Assembly (NCBI RefSeq): GCF_000814825.1
Contig: NZ_CP009302.1
Location: 1,364,001-1,428,000, forward strand
DNA length: 64,000 nucleotides
From: Berryella intestinalis
Lineage (GTDB): Bacteria > Actinomycetota > Coriobacteriia > Coriobacteriales > Eggerthellaceae
Direction: 5' to 3'
Each line of letters begins with the position of its first letter. Position 1 is the stretch's first letter. The notes under the pieces were generated by a model, which was given only the letters and a program-made list of their open reading frames with translations, searched no databases and was not told the DNA's origin. This document shows positions 1-10,726 of this stretch, piece by piece. A program made the position numbers and the translations under genes.

Positions 1-1590
1 TTCGCTGCCGGCCGGCCTACATGCTTTCACGTGGGCGTCCAGAACCACGCCCGCGTATCCTTCTCCGTCGCCGCTGGGACTCGGGCGCGCTGCGGGCGGT
101 ACGGGAATGTCCGCCCGTTGCGCATCGGCTACGCCTCGCGGCCTCGCCTTAGCTCCCGACTGACCCTGGGGGGATTAGCCTCGCCCAGGAAACCTTAGGC
201 TTGCGGCGGACGAGTTTCTCGCTCGTCTCTCGCTACTCATGCCAGCATTCTCGCTTCCCGGAAGTCCACGGCGGGTCGCCCCTGCCGCTTCGCCCCTCCG
301 GGAACGCTCCCCTACCGCCGGACGCGATGCGCGTCCGGCCCGCCGCTTCGGCGCCGTGCTTAGCCCCGTGTATTGTCGGCGCGCTCCCACTCGACCAGTG
401 AGCTGTTACGCACTCTTTGAATGCATGGCTGCTTCTAAGCCAACATCCTGGCTGTCTGGGCGAGCGCACATCCTTTGCCACTCGGCACGGACTTGGGGGC
501 CTTGGCGGGCGGTCTGGGCTGTTTCCCTCTCGAGCGCGCAGCTTAGCCCACGCGCTCTGACTCCGGCCCTCTGGAGCCGCGGCATTCGGAGTTTGGTTTC
601 CTTCGGCAGGCGGTGAAGCCCCCTAGGGAATCCAGTGCTCTACCGCCGCGGCTGAACGGGCCGGGCTAGCCCTAAAGCTATTTCGGGGAGAACGAGATAT
701 CTCCGGGTTTGATTGGCCTTTCACCCCTATCCTCGGGTCATCCCCTCCGTTTTCAACCGAAGTGGGTTCGGCCCTCCACGGGGTCTTACCCCCGCTTCAG
801 CCTGCCCAAGGATAGCTCACCCGGCTTCGCGTCGGCGGCATGCGACTGCATCGCCCTCTTAAAGGCTCGCTTTCGCTGCGGCTCGCTTCTAAGCTTAACC
901 TCGCCGCATACCGCCACTCGCTGGCTCATTCTACAAAAGGCACGCCGTCACGGCATTTCCAGCCGCTCCGACTGCTTGGGGGCGCACGGTTTCAGGTGCT
1001 GTTTCACTCCCCTCTCGGGGTGCTTTTCACCTTTCCCTCACGGTACTGGTTCGCTATCGGTCACAGGAGAGTGTTCAGCCTTGGAGGGTGGTCCCCCCTG
1101 CTTCGGACCGGGTTTCACGTGCCCGGGCCTACTCGGGGACGCGCCGGCGGAGGGGAGGGGGTTTCGCGTACGGGGCTCTCACCCGCTACGGCCGGCCTTC
1201 CCAGGCCGTTCCGCTACCCGCTCCCTTTGTGACTCCGCGGGGACCCTGGGGGGTCCCCCTCGCGCGCCCCGCAACCCCGAAGCAGCGAACCCCCCAGGGC
1301 GTATGCTGTCTTCGGTTTGGGCTGGTGCGCTTTCGCTCGCCGCTACTCGCGCAATCTCGGTTGATTTCTCTTCCTCCGGGTACTTAGATGTTTCAGTTCC
1401 CCGGGTTGCCGCTCCCCGCCCTATGGGTTCGGGCGGGGGCGAGCGGGCATGACCCCGCTCGGGTTCCCCCATTCGGAGACCTGCGGATCGAGGGCCGTTT
1501 GCGCCTCCCCGCAGCTTATCGCAGCTTACCGCGTCCTTCTTCGGCTTCCTGTGCCAAGGCATCCGCCGTGCGCCCATGACATCTTCGCTT
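1..1590 (-). rRNA. rrl: 23S ribosomal RNA, 5' half (cut by the window edge)
   Basis: The minus strand reads as the 5' part of a large-subunit rRNA. The plus strand carries the complement of the conserved 23S start (GCCAAGGCATCC at 1554-1565), and conserved rRNA blocks continue to base 1. Only about 1.6 kb lies in the window, so the rest of the 23S and any 5S gene are outside it. The 5' boundary near 1590 is approximate. Open frames inside this stretch are rRNA and not genes. Confidence 0.95.
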
Positions 1591-3433
<1,843 letters not shown>

Positions 3434-3718
3434 AAGTAAGCTCTAAACTAAAGTAACCGCCCCTCCCCCTGCGGGGGACGGGCTGACGTGGTCCGTCTGA
3501 TCCATCGGAATCTTTCTCGATTCGATCTTTCCGTATCCAGTATCCGGTTCTCAAGGTTCCGGCCGGGGCCTCCCGGCCCTGGCCCGCCTCCCGCTCCCGC
3601 GTTCGGCGCGGGGAGTGATTCTAGGGCATCCGGCGCGAGCCGTCAACCCCTCTCTTCCCCCTCGCCGGGGCCCTGCGGGCCCCCTCTCGGGGCGCGCCCT
3701 CCCCGAGCGCGGGTTGCT

Positions 3719-3747
3719 ACTATACGCCCCCCGCCGCCCGGGCGCAA
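3719..3747 (-). promoter_or_regulatory. Probable rRNA operon promoter
   Basis: On the minus strand a -35 box TTGCGC (3742-3747) and a -10 box TATAGT (3719-3724) are separated by exactly 17 bases. They lie about 290 bp upstream of the 16S gene. The intervening leader is GC-rich and holds no gene. Confidence 0.6.
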
Positions 3748-3758
3748 CGGGGTCCCGG

Positions 3759-3784
3759 CGTTTGTGGAGGCTTCTCCACAAACG
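3759..3784. repeat. Perfect 11-bp hairpin upstream of the rRNA promoter
   Basis: CGTTTGTGGAG (3759-3769) and CTCCACAAACG (3774-3784) form an exact inverted repeat with a GCTT loop. No T-run follows on either strand, so it does not look like an intrinsic terminator. It lies just upstream of the rRNA -35 box, between divergent rrn and cca transcription, and could be a protein-binding palindrome. Confidence 0.5.
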
Positions 3785-3906
3785 GGGGGAGGGAGGGGCG
3801 AGTCGAGCGAGCCTTGCCCCCGCGCTCATTCCTCCCCCTCTATATATAGGAGGATTCGAAGCCTTCGATTTATGTTACATTTTCCCCAGGAAAAGAAGGG
3901 TATGTT

Positions 3907-5274
3907 ATGTCACTGGACCACACGTTCATCGATATCCCGCCGTACGCCCAAACCGCCTTCGAAATTCTGGAATCCGCGGGATTCGAGGCGTGGATCGTCG
4001 GCGGGTTCATCCGCGACACGCTCATGGGCCGCTCGGACAACGCGCGCGACATCGACATGGCGACGTCTGCGACATGGAGGGAAACCAAGCGGGCCTTCGT
4101 GGAAGCCGGCTTCTCGGCTCATGAGACGGGGACGGACCACGGAACGGTCACGGTGGTCGTCGATGGGCATGCGATAGAGATAACCACCTACCGCATCGAC
4201 GGCATGTACACCGACTCGCGCCATCCCGACACGGTATCGCTCGCCTCCACGATCGAAGATGACCTCGCGCGAAGGGATTTCACCGTCAACGCGCTCGCCT
4301 ACCATCCGCGGCGGGGGCTGATCGACCCTTACGGGGGTTTCTCCGATATCGAGGACGGGATCCTCAGAACGGTCGGCGAGCCCCTGCGCCGGTTCGGCGA
4401 GGACTCCCTGCGCATCCTGCGCGGGTGCCGGTTCGCCTCGCAGCTCGGATTCGATTTCGACCCCGTCACGTTCGAGGCCATGTGCGCCGCGAAGTCGAAA
4501 ACGCTTTCGCTGTCCCGCGAGCGCGTATCACACGAGATCGATCTATTCATAACCGGCAGCCATGTCCACGATGCGCTGCTCCGCTGCATCGACGTGCTCG
4601 CCGCGGTCCTTCCCGAGCTGGTGGCCCTCAAAGGATTCGACCAGAAGTCGGTGTTCCATTGCTACGACGTCTTGGAGCATACCGCCTGGGTCGTCCACAA
4701 CACCCCCGCCCATCCGCTGGTGAGATGGGCGGCCCTGCTTCACGATATCGGGAAGCCGGCCGCCTGCTACGAATCCGACGGAGCGCGGCATTTCCGCGGG
4801 CATCCGGAAATCAGCATCATCATCGGCCGGGGCCTGCTTCAGCGGCTGGGTTACTCCTCGAAGTTCACCGAGCAGGTTCTGAGCCTGGTGAAGCGCCACG
4901 ACGACCGCATCGCCGCCACGCGCAAAGCCGTGAGGAGCGCCCTGCGCGATCTGGATGGGGATACCGCTCTGTTCATAGCCCTGTGCCAACTGAAAAGAGC
5001 CGACGCCATGGCGAAGGCGCCCGAATACCGGATGCGCGCCCAAACCTGCGAGTCCCTGCTCGAGATCCTCAACGAGATCCTGGCGGCCGAGGAACCCTTC
5101 ACGCGCGAGGGCCTTGCCATCAACGGCAACGACGTCATCGCCCTCGGGGTTGCGCCCGGGCCCGAGGTCGCCTGTGCGCTCGACGCCGCGCTCGACGCCG
5201 TGATCGAGGAAGAGGTGGGCAATTCCCTCGACGAGCTGGTGGCTTTCGTGGAGTCCTGGGTAAGCTCGCGGTAG
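3907..5274 (+). CDS. cca: CCA tRNA nucleotidyltransferase with HD domain
   Basis: A 455-residue class II nucleotidyltransferase that adds or repairs the 3'-terminal CCA of tRNAs, using CTP and ATP in the cytoplasm. The N-terminal head shows VGGFIRD at residues 31-37 and the metal-binding DID at 48-50. The C-terminal half carries an HD phosphohydrolase motif (LLHDIGKP, His279-Asp280), as in bacterial CCA enzymes that also have phosphatase activity. The start is fixed by AAGAAGGG six bases upstream of the ATG. An earlier ATG at 3902 is out of frame. It is transcribed away from the rRNA operon and just ahead of two tRNA genes, which suits its role, though both tRNAs already encode CCA. A pure poly(A) polymerase is less likely. 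Confidence 0.93.
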   Translation: MSLDHTFIDIPPYAQTAFEILESAGFEAWIVGGFIRDTLMGRSDNARDIDMATSATWRETKRAFVEAGFSAHETGTDHGTVTVVVDGHAIEITTYRIDGMYTDSRHPDTVSLASTIEDDLARRDFTVNALAYHPRRGLIDPYGGFSDIEDGILRTVGEPLRRFGEDSLRILRGCRFASQLGFDFDPVTFEAMCAAKSKTLSLSRERVSHEIDLFITGSHVHDALLRCIDVLAAVLPELVALKGFDQKSVFHCYDVLEHTAWVVHNTPAHPLVRWAALLHDIGKPAACYESDGARHFRGHPEISIIIGRGLLQRLGYSSKFTEQVLSLVKRHDDRIAATRKAVRSALRDLDGDTALFIALCQLKRADAMAKAPEYRMRAQTCESLLEILNEILAAEEPFTREGLAINGNDVIALGVAPGPEVACALDAALDAVIEEEVGNSLDELVAFVESWVSSR

Positions 5275-5321
5275 CCCCGCCGCGGCGAGAACATCGCTTC
5301 GGATTATTCTGAAAAAGATGC

Positions 5322-5350
5322 TTGACGTATGCGGCATGAGTGCGTAATAT
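5322..5350 (+). promoter_or_regulatory. Promoter of the tRNA-Gln/tRNA-Glu pair
   Basis: A -35 box TTGACG (5322-5327) and a -10 box TAATAT (5345-5350) with a 17-base spacer lie about 50 bases before tRNA-Gln. This is close to the housekeeping sigma consensus. Confidence 0.8.
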
Positions 5351-5402
5351 TACAACCCGCGCTTGCAACTTGAGTTTTCTCAAGTGCACATCGAGAAATC
5401 GA

Positions 5403-5476
5403 TGGGGTGTCGTCTAATGGCAGGACAGCGGTTTCTGGTGCCGTATGTGAGGGTTCGACTCCTTCCACCCCAGCCA
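5403..5476 (+). tRNA. tRNA-Gln (anticodon CUG)
   Basis: Cloverleaf with acceptor stem TGGGGTG/CACCCCA, discriminator G and an encoded CCA. The anticodon loop TTCTGGT sits on stem GCGGT/GCCGT, giving anticodon CTG, which reads CAG. It shares a promoter with the tRNA-Glu about 30 bases downstream. Confidence 0.95.
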
Positions 5477-5506
5477 TTCTTCGGTAAACAGCGCAAATGC
5501 CTCTGT

Positions 5507-5583
5507 GGCTCCGTCGTCTAGCGGTTTAGGACGCCGCCCTCTCAAGGCGGAGGTCGCCGGTTCGAATCCGGTCGGAGCTACCA
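5507..5583 (+). tRNA. tRNA-Glu (anticodon CUC)
   Basis: Acceptor stem GGCTCCG/CGGAGCT, with a G-U pair at the end. The anticodon arm CCGCC/GGCGG holds loop CTCTCAA and anticodon CTC, which reads GAG. CCA is encoded. An intrinsic terminator follows, and that terminator is where the left copy of the island-bounding repeat begins. Confidence 0.95.
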
Positions 5584-5591
5584 GGAACTTC

Positions 5592-5624
5592 AAGCCAGCC
5601 GCTCGTCGGCTGGCTTTTTCTTTT
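5592..5624 (+). terminator. Intrinsic terminator after tRNA-Glu
   Basis: Nine-base stem AAGCCAGCC (5592-5600) and GGCTGGCTT (5608-5616), followed by a T-rich run. The right arm and T-run are also the first bases of the repeat that reappears at 10727. Confidence 0.9.
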
Positions 5625-5676
5625 CCCGTGCGGTGTCTCGAACAGAGATCTCAAAACAGGGGCTATAGGCCAAAAC
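5609..5676 (+). repeat. Left copy of the island-bounding direct repeat
   Basis: Starts with GCTGGCTTTTTCTTTTCCCG inside the tRNA-Glu terminator and ends with GGGGCTATAGGCCAAAAC. The same sequence, with a few substitutions and single-base indels, recurs in the same orientation at 10727-10797. The pair encloses about 5.05 kb of AT-richer DNA, like the ends of an integrated element. Confidence 0.8.
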
Positions 5677-5717
5677 GTGTTGGTAAACCAGGCTATCGTC
5701 GCAGGTCAGATACTGTG

Positions 5718-6720
5718 TATGTACCGGCGGCACGTCCACACTATTCCATTATAAGCCCGTCATCCGGGAACGATCCCGCCATCTCGCCGTAGGGCATGGT
5801 GGCCTCGGAGTTCATGCAGCACGCCAGACCCGGCCTTTATGTGCCGGTCAGCATGCCCCTGTGGTTGCGGAGGACCTCGCGCATCCGCGCGTTGCTGCTC
5901 TCGATCTTGTTGCTGGTGGACGGGACTGGCCCGCTAGCGGCAACGTCGTCTTCCAGGAAGGCGGGCAACGCGCCCTCTCGGCACAGCTTCTCCGGGAAGC
6001 ACCTGGCCTTCCTGAGCCGCTTGTGCTTGTACTGCTTCCCGCCGCCGACGATGGTCCGCCCCTTGAAAAACTCGCCCCACCCGGCGCACCAGTCGTTGAG
6101 CGACACGAGCAAGCGGGCGGCCCCGTCCTGGTCGGCGACGCGCGGCGGGTCCTTCGCGATTCCGTAGAACTCGATCCCGGACTGCAGCTTCGGGCGCGTC
6201 GTCGTGCATCGCCTCACCTGCTCGAAGGCGTGGAGGGCGCATCTCTGGACGCGCGTGCCGGGCCAATACGCGCGCCTCGCCTTCTCGATACCGCCGCTCC
6301 CGTCGCACACGAGCACGTCGGGCGGAGCGATGCGCGACATCAGGCAGTCCCGGTCCCTGGAGTTCTCGGAGCGTGCGAGGCGGCAGCCGACCGCGAAGTC
6401 GCCGGTGCACGCGACCGGCAGCACTGACCATAACTCCCAGAAGCGCGCCGTCAGATCCCGGAGGGTCCTCGCGGGCATGCCGAGCTCCGACTGCGGCTTA
6501 GCCACCTGACGAACAGCTTGAGCAGCTTGGCGGTGTCGTCGTACTTTTGCGTGGTGGATGCGCCGCACAACTTGTAGAGCCATCTCGTCCGCCCGTTGCG
6601 CTTCGTCTCGCCCCTGCACGCAGGGCACATGATCTTCTTCATCCTGCAATTGAACAACAGGATTTAACGGGCGGCTTTTTCTTGCCCGGCCTGCAGTGTC
6701 AAGGGCAAACCGGACACATA
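5718..6720 (-). mobile_element. Decayed insertion sequence (IS256/IS1249-like) with recognisable ends
   Basis: A transposase relic lies between two imperfect inverted ends. These are 5718-5742 on the plus strand and the complement of 6695-6720. They share the pattern TATGT..CCGG....ACACT. The resulting element is about 1.0 kb, a little short for the family. I see no clean target-site duplication beside the ends, so exact boundaries are uncertain. It lies just inside the left island repeat. Confidence 0.55.
5741..6657 (-). pseudogene. Frameshifted IS256/IS1249-family transposase
   Basis: Three reading frames must be joined. The N-terminus begins near 6642 with MKKIMCPACRGETKRNGRTR, a zinc-ribbon typical of IS1249-type transposases. 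The centre continues in another frame and contains VLVCDGSGGIEKARR, then the helix region with RCALHAFEQVRR, and NKIESSNARMREVLRNHRG near the end. After a stop at 5837 the tail CCMNSEATMPYGEM resumes in a third frame down to 5741. At least two frameshifts make the protein non-functional. Family members are mobile-element DDE transposases of about 390 residues. The assignment is by motif recall. Confidence 0.75.
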
Positions 6721-6784
6721 TTCTTGCCGATACCCCCCAAACGTGTTGCTGTTTTGAGACGTCATCGTAGGTCAATCCATTCAA

Positions 6785-7684
6785 GATCCATTTATATTTG
6801 CCGCCATCCAGCTAAGTGTGTTATTGATTCTATTTACTTCCGCAGGTCGGTGGTAGAAAACATGCCATTTTGATTTCTTTAGGCCTAAAACAGGAAAACA
6901 GCGACGGGATGGGGAAAGGTCAAGCACCCTTACTACAAGGAAAACGCCAGGCGTTTCGGCAAAACGGAGACAGGATCGTGGAGATGATAATGCCTGAAGC
7001 GCAAGACAACACTCACGAAGGGACTCGGCGATGCAGCGGATCCGCTCCTTCTTTCCCCCGGCCAGCCCAATCGACACGCAGCAGCACAACACGTTCAGAG
7101 ACGGACGCATGTTCAGACGAAAGTGAGCCTAAGTCTGTTCGATTCGGCCAACCGCACCGATTCGGTTACTGAAGGTCGAGATTACAAGGAGTCTGAGCAA
7201 AGCTGAATCGTGCGCGAAAATGCCACGGACACTTATCCGCCCGTGCGACGCGTACTGTTTGACCGAATCGAAGGCTCCGGACCAAAACTGAAACGAGCAG
7301 AGCAACCGACAAAGTAACGCAACAAGAAACCGAAAAGACCAGCCGCCGAGAAGATTCTGACAACGCCAGCAGAGAGATTGCCGCAAAGGTTCGGAACCAA
7401 CAACAACATCGCCACCTGCAAGCAAATCAGCGAGTGGAAACAGGAGGTGATGTGGGGTCCGCATCACACAAGAACAACGCAACCTACGAAGGTTTCTTCG
7501 ACGGGATGAGAGTCGAAATGCACCACAAGACTAAACGAAGGAGGGAGAACGACCCGGGGGCAATAACAGGTGGGTGTATCGACTTCCATACATAACACCG
7601 TAACATGCTGTTGATTGCTCCAGAAAAGCGCCCTTATCCCCTTTTCGACTTATAATTGTGCGTGGCTCTCTGAATAAACTGCAC
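6785..7684. other. About 900 bp without a recognisable gene
   Basis: No open frame here has convincing start, length and composition. The plus strand from about 7262 to 7595 is open and charged, ending in codons for GAITGGCIDFHT and a TAA. It lacks a start with a ribosome site, and a TGA stands at its beginning. Nearby frames give further short open runs. It may be a decayed gene, but I cannot name it. Confidence 0.4.
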
Positions 7685-8131
7685 TTAAAACGGTATTTCT
7701 TCGTCATATGGAGAAGGTCTAGGATAATACAGTTGCGGATGCTCGGGCAAAGATAACTTGGATGAAGTGCTCGACGCTTCATCATCAATCTCCGAAATCG
7801 ATCTTCCGCATATCGGACAATACTGCCAATCAACGCTTAAGGCTCTCCCGCAATTCACGCAATGCTTCTCGGGAACGGGTGTTCCGCACCTGAAACAGTA
7901 TTTCCAGGCTGCCTGCACTGGTTCCCCACAGCCCACACAATACAGACTTCCGCTCACCCTCAAACTCCCCTCCTCGCCATCTTCCTCAACACTAGACGGA
8001 TAATCCCAATCGTAAGAGCGCCCGCTATTGCCGTATTCCCCTTCTCCACGCTCCACCTCGCTCCAGCCATCACAATCAATTTTGCCTCCCACAGTACATT
8101 CAGAACAGTCGTCGCAGAAACTGCATCCCAA
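7685..8131 (-). CDS. Double zinc-ribbon protein, unknown function
   Basis: A 148-residue protein starting at TTG, with AAGGGAG four bases upstream. Residues 3-12 hold a tight cluster of four cysteines (CSFCDDCSEC). An acidic, glycine-rich linker follows. Two zinc ribbons come next, built from the knuckles YCVGC (about residues 64-68), YCFRC (about 78-82), HCVNC (about 90-94) and YCPIC (about 103-107). The tail is proline-rich and acidic. Double zinc ribbons usually bind proteins or nucleic acids, and no enzymatic motif is visible. The gene is downstream of the helicase on the same strand with a 187-bp gap, so it may belong to the same unit. Base composition is lower in GC than the core genome. 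Confidence 0.65.
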   Translation of the reverse strand: MGCSFCDDCSECTVGGKIDCDGWSEVERGEGEYGNSGRSYDWDYPSSVEEDGEEGSLRVSGSLYCVGCGEPVQAAWKYCFRCGTPVPEKHCVNCGRALSVDWQYCPICGRSISEIDDEASSTSSKLSLPEHPQLYYPRPSPYDEEIPF

Positions 8132-8318
8132 AATACTCCCTTTCCGAAAAAGACCTTACAATACACGCTCTTCACCAGGAGAGTGCTCAATCCAAGCTTT
8201 CTTGGTAGGGGCTTTCGCGCAAGGTTTCAGAGGTCAAATCCTAAACGCCTTCCTCCCAAACCAAGGAATTGCCTCATCATTCGATGGGTTCCTAAGCCGT
8301 AAACAATCACTTCCCGCA

Positions 8319-9716
8319 CTAACCCTCATCGTCCGGCATATCAACAAGGCAGGTAGCAAGAAACTCCTTTACTTCATTGCTCGTCAATATATCATTCTTA
8401 CTTATTGGTCGAGTTAAATAAAGCCGGCTCATATCTACGCAACGTGAAAGCGCGACATAGGTTTGCCCCACCTCAAACATACCTCTATCCATATCCACGC
8501 CAACCGATTGGTACGTAGCCCCTTGAGCCTTGTGTACCGTAATGGCCCAAGATAGTGTGACAGGGAACTGCACAAACTCTGCAACTTGTTTACGAGTAAG
8601 TTTTCTGCTTGCCTTATCATAAAAGTATTGCATTTTCGGCCACTTGGCTCGCCCTACTTGATAGGACGTTCCGTTGATCATGATCCAAATCGAATCTTTA
8701 GACAATCTCGAAATTTGACCGAGCGTCCCGTTTACCCACCTTCGAAAAGGATCATTCACCAACATCATCACACGAGCACCAACCTTGAGGCTAAGCTCCT
8801 TTTGCGTAGGAAATTCCCCCTCCGTAAAATTCCCTTCCACTTGAGCTTCATAAGTAAACAACGGCTCATCCTCAATGCTGTCCAACTTTGCCTTGTTTAT
8901 CTCAGCAACAACGCTCTTTGTAGGAGCAATGACTATTGCCATCTTATCGTCTTCAGTTGGTATGGATGCTTCCGCCCTCTGATTGAGAAGTTGAAGGCCT
9001 TCCTTAGATATGACACCTTCCCTCACTTGATTAAGTATACTGATAAACGTGGGATCCTTCTGCCTAAATACATGCGTAAGCTCATGCACCTCAAGATTGC
9101 ATTGAAATATCACGGGAGCATTGAAAAAGAATATCCCCTCGAATGTATCCTGTAAGTAATGTCTCACTTTAGAGTCTGCAACAACGGGAGGAAGCTGATA
9201 TAGATCGCCAAAAAGCAGCATTTGCTTGCCGCCAAAAGGTTCGTCCGTCTCGTTTGCTTTGCGCATCACCTTATCTATGGCATCCATGATATCGGCACGA
9301 ACCATAGAAACCTCATCGATCACTATCGTGTCTAAACTGCGATAGAGATCTCTTCTACTTAAGCTTTTAGCCAAGTCCCCCTCACTAAATGGAGCATAAA
9401 AAGGCAGTCGAAAAAAAGAGTGAATCGTCTGTCCACCGACATTGATAGCTGCAACACCAGTTGGAGCAACAACTACTACACTCTTCCGCGAATAGTTAAC
9501 GAAGAAATTCAAAAGATATGATTTCCCTGTCCCAGCCTTCCCTGTTATAAACATATTCTTATTCGTGTTTTCCATGACATCAAACATGGTTTTCTGCTCG
9601 CGACCAAGAGAAGATGTGTCTACATTCTGAATTTGCTCATGGTTAACAGGGCTGTGATCGGCAGATTGGTTGGCTCTTCTCGCATCGAATATAGACGCTA
9701 AGCTATTTCCATTCAT
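8319..9716 (-). CDS. PIF1-family (superfamily 1B) DNA helicase
   Basis: A 465-residue ATP-dependent helicase. Walker A is GKAGTGKS (59-66). Walker B is DEVSM (134-138). Motif III is GDLYQLPP (170-177). The C-terminal motifs HKAQGATYQSV and YVALSRC mark the PIF1/RecD-like group of 5'-3' helicases. The start is set at the ATG at 9716, four bases past the TAG of the upstream gene, with GAGAGGG as ribosome site. An upstream in-frame extension to 9836 would overlap that gene and looks artificial. PIF1 enzymes unwind forks, R-loops and G-quadruplexes, and free-standing bacterial copies often sit on mobile elements. Here it is tightly coupled to a helix-hairpin-helix protein gene. The cellular job is unknown. 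Confidence 0.88.
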   Translation of the reverse strand: MNGNSLASIFDARRANQSADHSPVNHEQIQNVDTSSLGREQKTMFDVMENTNKNMFITGKAGTGKSYLLNFFVNYSRKSVVVVAPTGVAAINVGGQTIHSFFRLPFYAPFSEGDLAKSLSRRDLYRSLDTIVIDEVSMVRADIMDAIDKVMRKANETDEPFGGKQMLLFGDLYQLPPVVADSKVRHYLQDTFEGIFFFNAPVIFQCNLEVHELTHVFRQKDPTFISILNQVREGVISKEGLQLLNQRAEASIPTEDDKMAIVIAPTKSVVAEINKAKLDSIEDEPLFTYEAQVEGNFTEGEFPTQKELSLKVGARVMMLVNDPFRRWVNGTLGQISRLSKDSIWIMINGTSYQVGRAKWPKMQYFYDKASRKLTRKQVAEFVQFPVTLSWAITVHKAQGATYQSVGVDMDRGMFEVGQTYVALSRCVDMSRLYLTRPISKNDILTSNEVKEFLATCLVDMPDDEG

Positions 9717-9717
9717 G

Positions 9718-10239
9718 CTATTCGCCCTCTCTTTCAAGAGGGAGAGACTGTTGGTGTTCTTTGTCGCGATGGATTTCAGAGAGTAAAAGTGCCAACTGTT
9801 GCGTCTTGTCTTGTTCGGATCCTTGAAAGTATTCAACGATTCTTTTCGCAGTTGTATCTCCTATACCTGGTAGCTTTTTCAACTCCTCTACCAAATTGCA
9901 AGAAACACCCATCCCCACCTTTGCTTCCACAAGCGAAAGAGGAGATGGGTTCATAGCCGTGTCAACGACAACTTCATAACCCGTGTCATTTAGGGTTAAG
10001 GAAATCTCGCGCTGCTCCTCTTCACCAGAAAGATCGCTAAGTGTTTGCAGCATCTCAGATAACTTGAGGTTATCTTCTCGGATCTGTTCGACCTCCTCCC
10101 TAAGAGACGCGAGCCTATCACCAATGAAATCATCGGTTCGAGCCATTTCCCTTAGGTAGCCTTTGAGCTTCTTCCATCGAACAGAACGAGAATATCCATC
10201 AAGGCTGATATCGGAAATACCGTTAAGGTGACTACCCAT
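9718..10239 (-). CDS. Coiled-coil / helix-hairpin-helix protein, unknown function
   Basis: A 173-residue protein. The start is the ATG at 10239, preceded by CGGAGGTC. A longer version from 10326 has no ribosome site and would run into the nested palindrome. The N-terminal half is basic and then heptad-like (about residues 45-75, LREEVEQIREDNLKLSEM), suggesting a coiled coil. Near the C-terminus LKKLPGIGDTTAKRIVEYF is a classic helix-hairpin-helix that contacts the DNA backbone. The stop precedes the helicase start by one base, so the two are probably co-translated and may work together. I do not recognise the full-length family. It could load or guide the helicase, which is inference only. 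Confidence 0.7.
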   Translation of the reverse strand: MGSHLNGISDISLDGYSRSVRWKKLKGYLREMARTDDFIGDRLASLREEVEQIREDNLKLSEMLQTLSDLSGEEEQREISLTLNDTGYEVVVDTAMNPSPLSLVEAKVGMGVSCNLVEELKKLPGIGDTTAKRIVEYFQGSEQDKTQQLALLLSEIHRDKEHQQSLPLEREGE

Positions 10240-10317
10240 GCTAGACGACCTCCGTTTATCGAAGTTTAAGCGGACGTCACACAGGCGATAGAAGCTGTGG
10301 AAGGCATCCACCATGTC

Positions 10318-10420
10318 GCCAAACATTTACACAGCGTGAAAGTACACAACTGGTCGGACAGATGCCCTCCGGCATATGTACTTTCAGCGCGAGGATTAAT
10401 TCCCTGCGTAAATGTTTGGC
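10318..10420. repeat. Nested three-tier palindrome upstream of the helicase genes
   Basis: Outer arms GCCAAACATTTAC (10318-10330) and GTAAATGTTTGGC (10408-10420) are exact inverted repeats. Inside them GAAAGTACA (10338-10346) pairs with TGTACTTTC (10377-10385). In the centre ATGCC (10362-10366) pairs with GGCAT (10371-10375). All three share nearly the same axis. The structure lies 79 bp before the translated start of the helix-hairpin-helix gene. It could be an operator, a recombination site or a replication or nicking site. Confidence 0.8.
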
Positions 10421-10726
10421 ACCTTTGAGTCTACCACTCAGTCGTCATCCAAAAAAGACGACAAATAGGACAAATCCTGCGAAGAGACCAGGCTATCGAT
10501 CTTTCAGTTATTCTGGATAGCTCCTGTAGCATTGCTTAACACAAAGTAAATCTATCGGCAGGTGCACCATGCACCATCAGCCATTGACACCACGAATAGA
10601 TAATGCAAGTAGAATTTATATTGAATAACGATGTTCTAATCTATTAGATGGATCGTATTTACTGTATAGGACGCTTTACATGAACGGTTTGTTTTAACCC
10701 ATATGCAGCATGGTATCCACTCATAA

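Noticed and set aside
9717-9836. Longer N-terminus for the helicase
   Set aside because: It would overlap the upstream gene by 119 bases and has no ribosome site. ATG 9716 has one and gives a compact PIF1-type protein.
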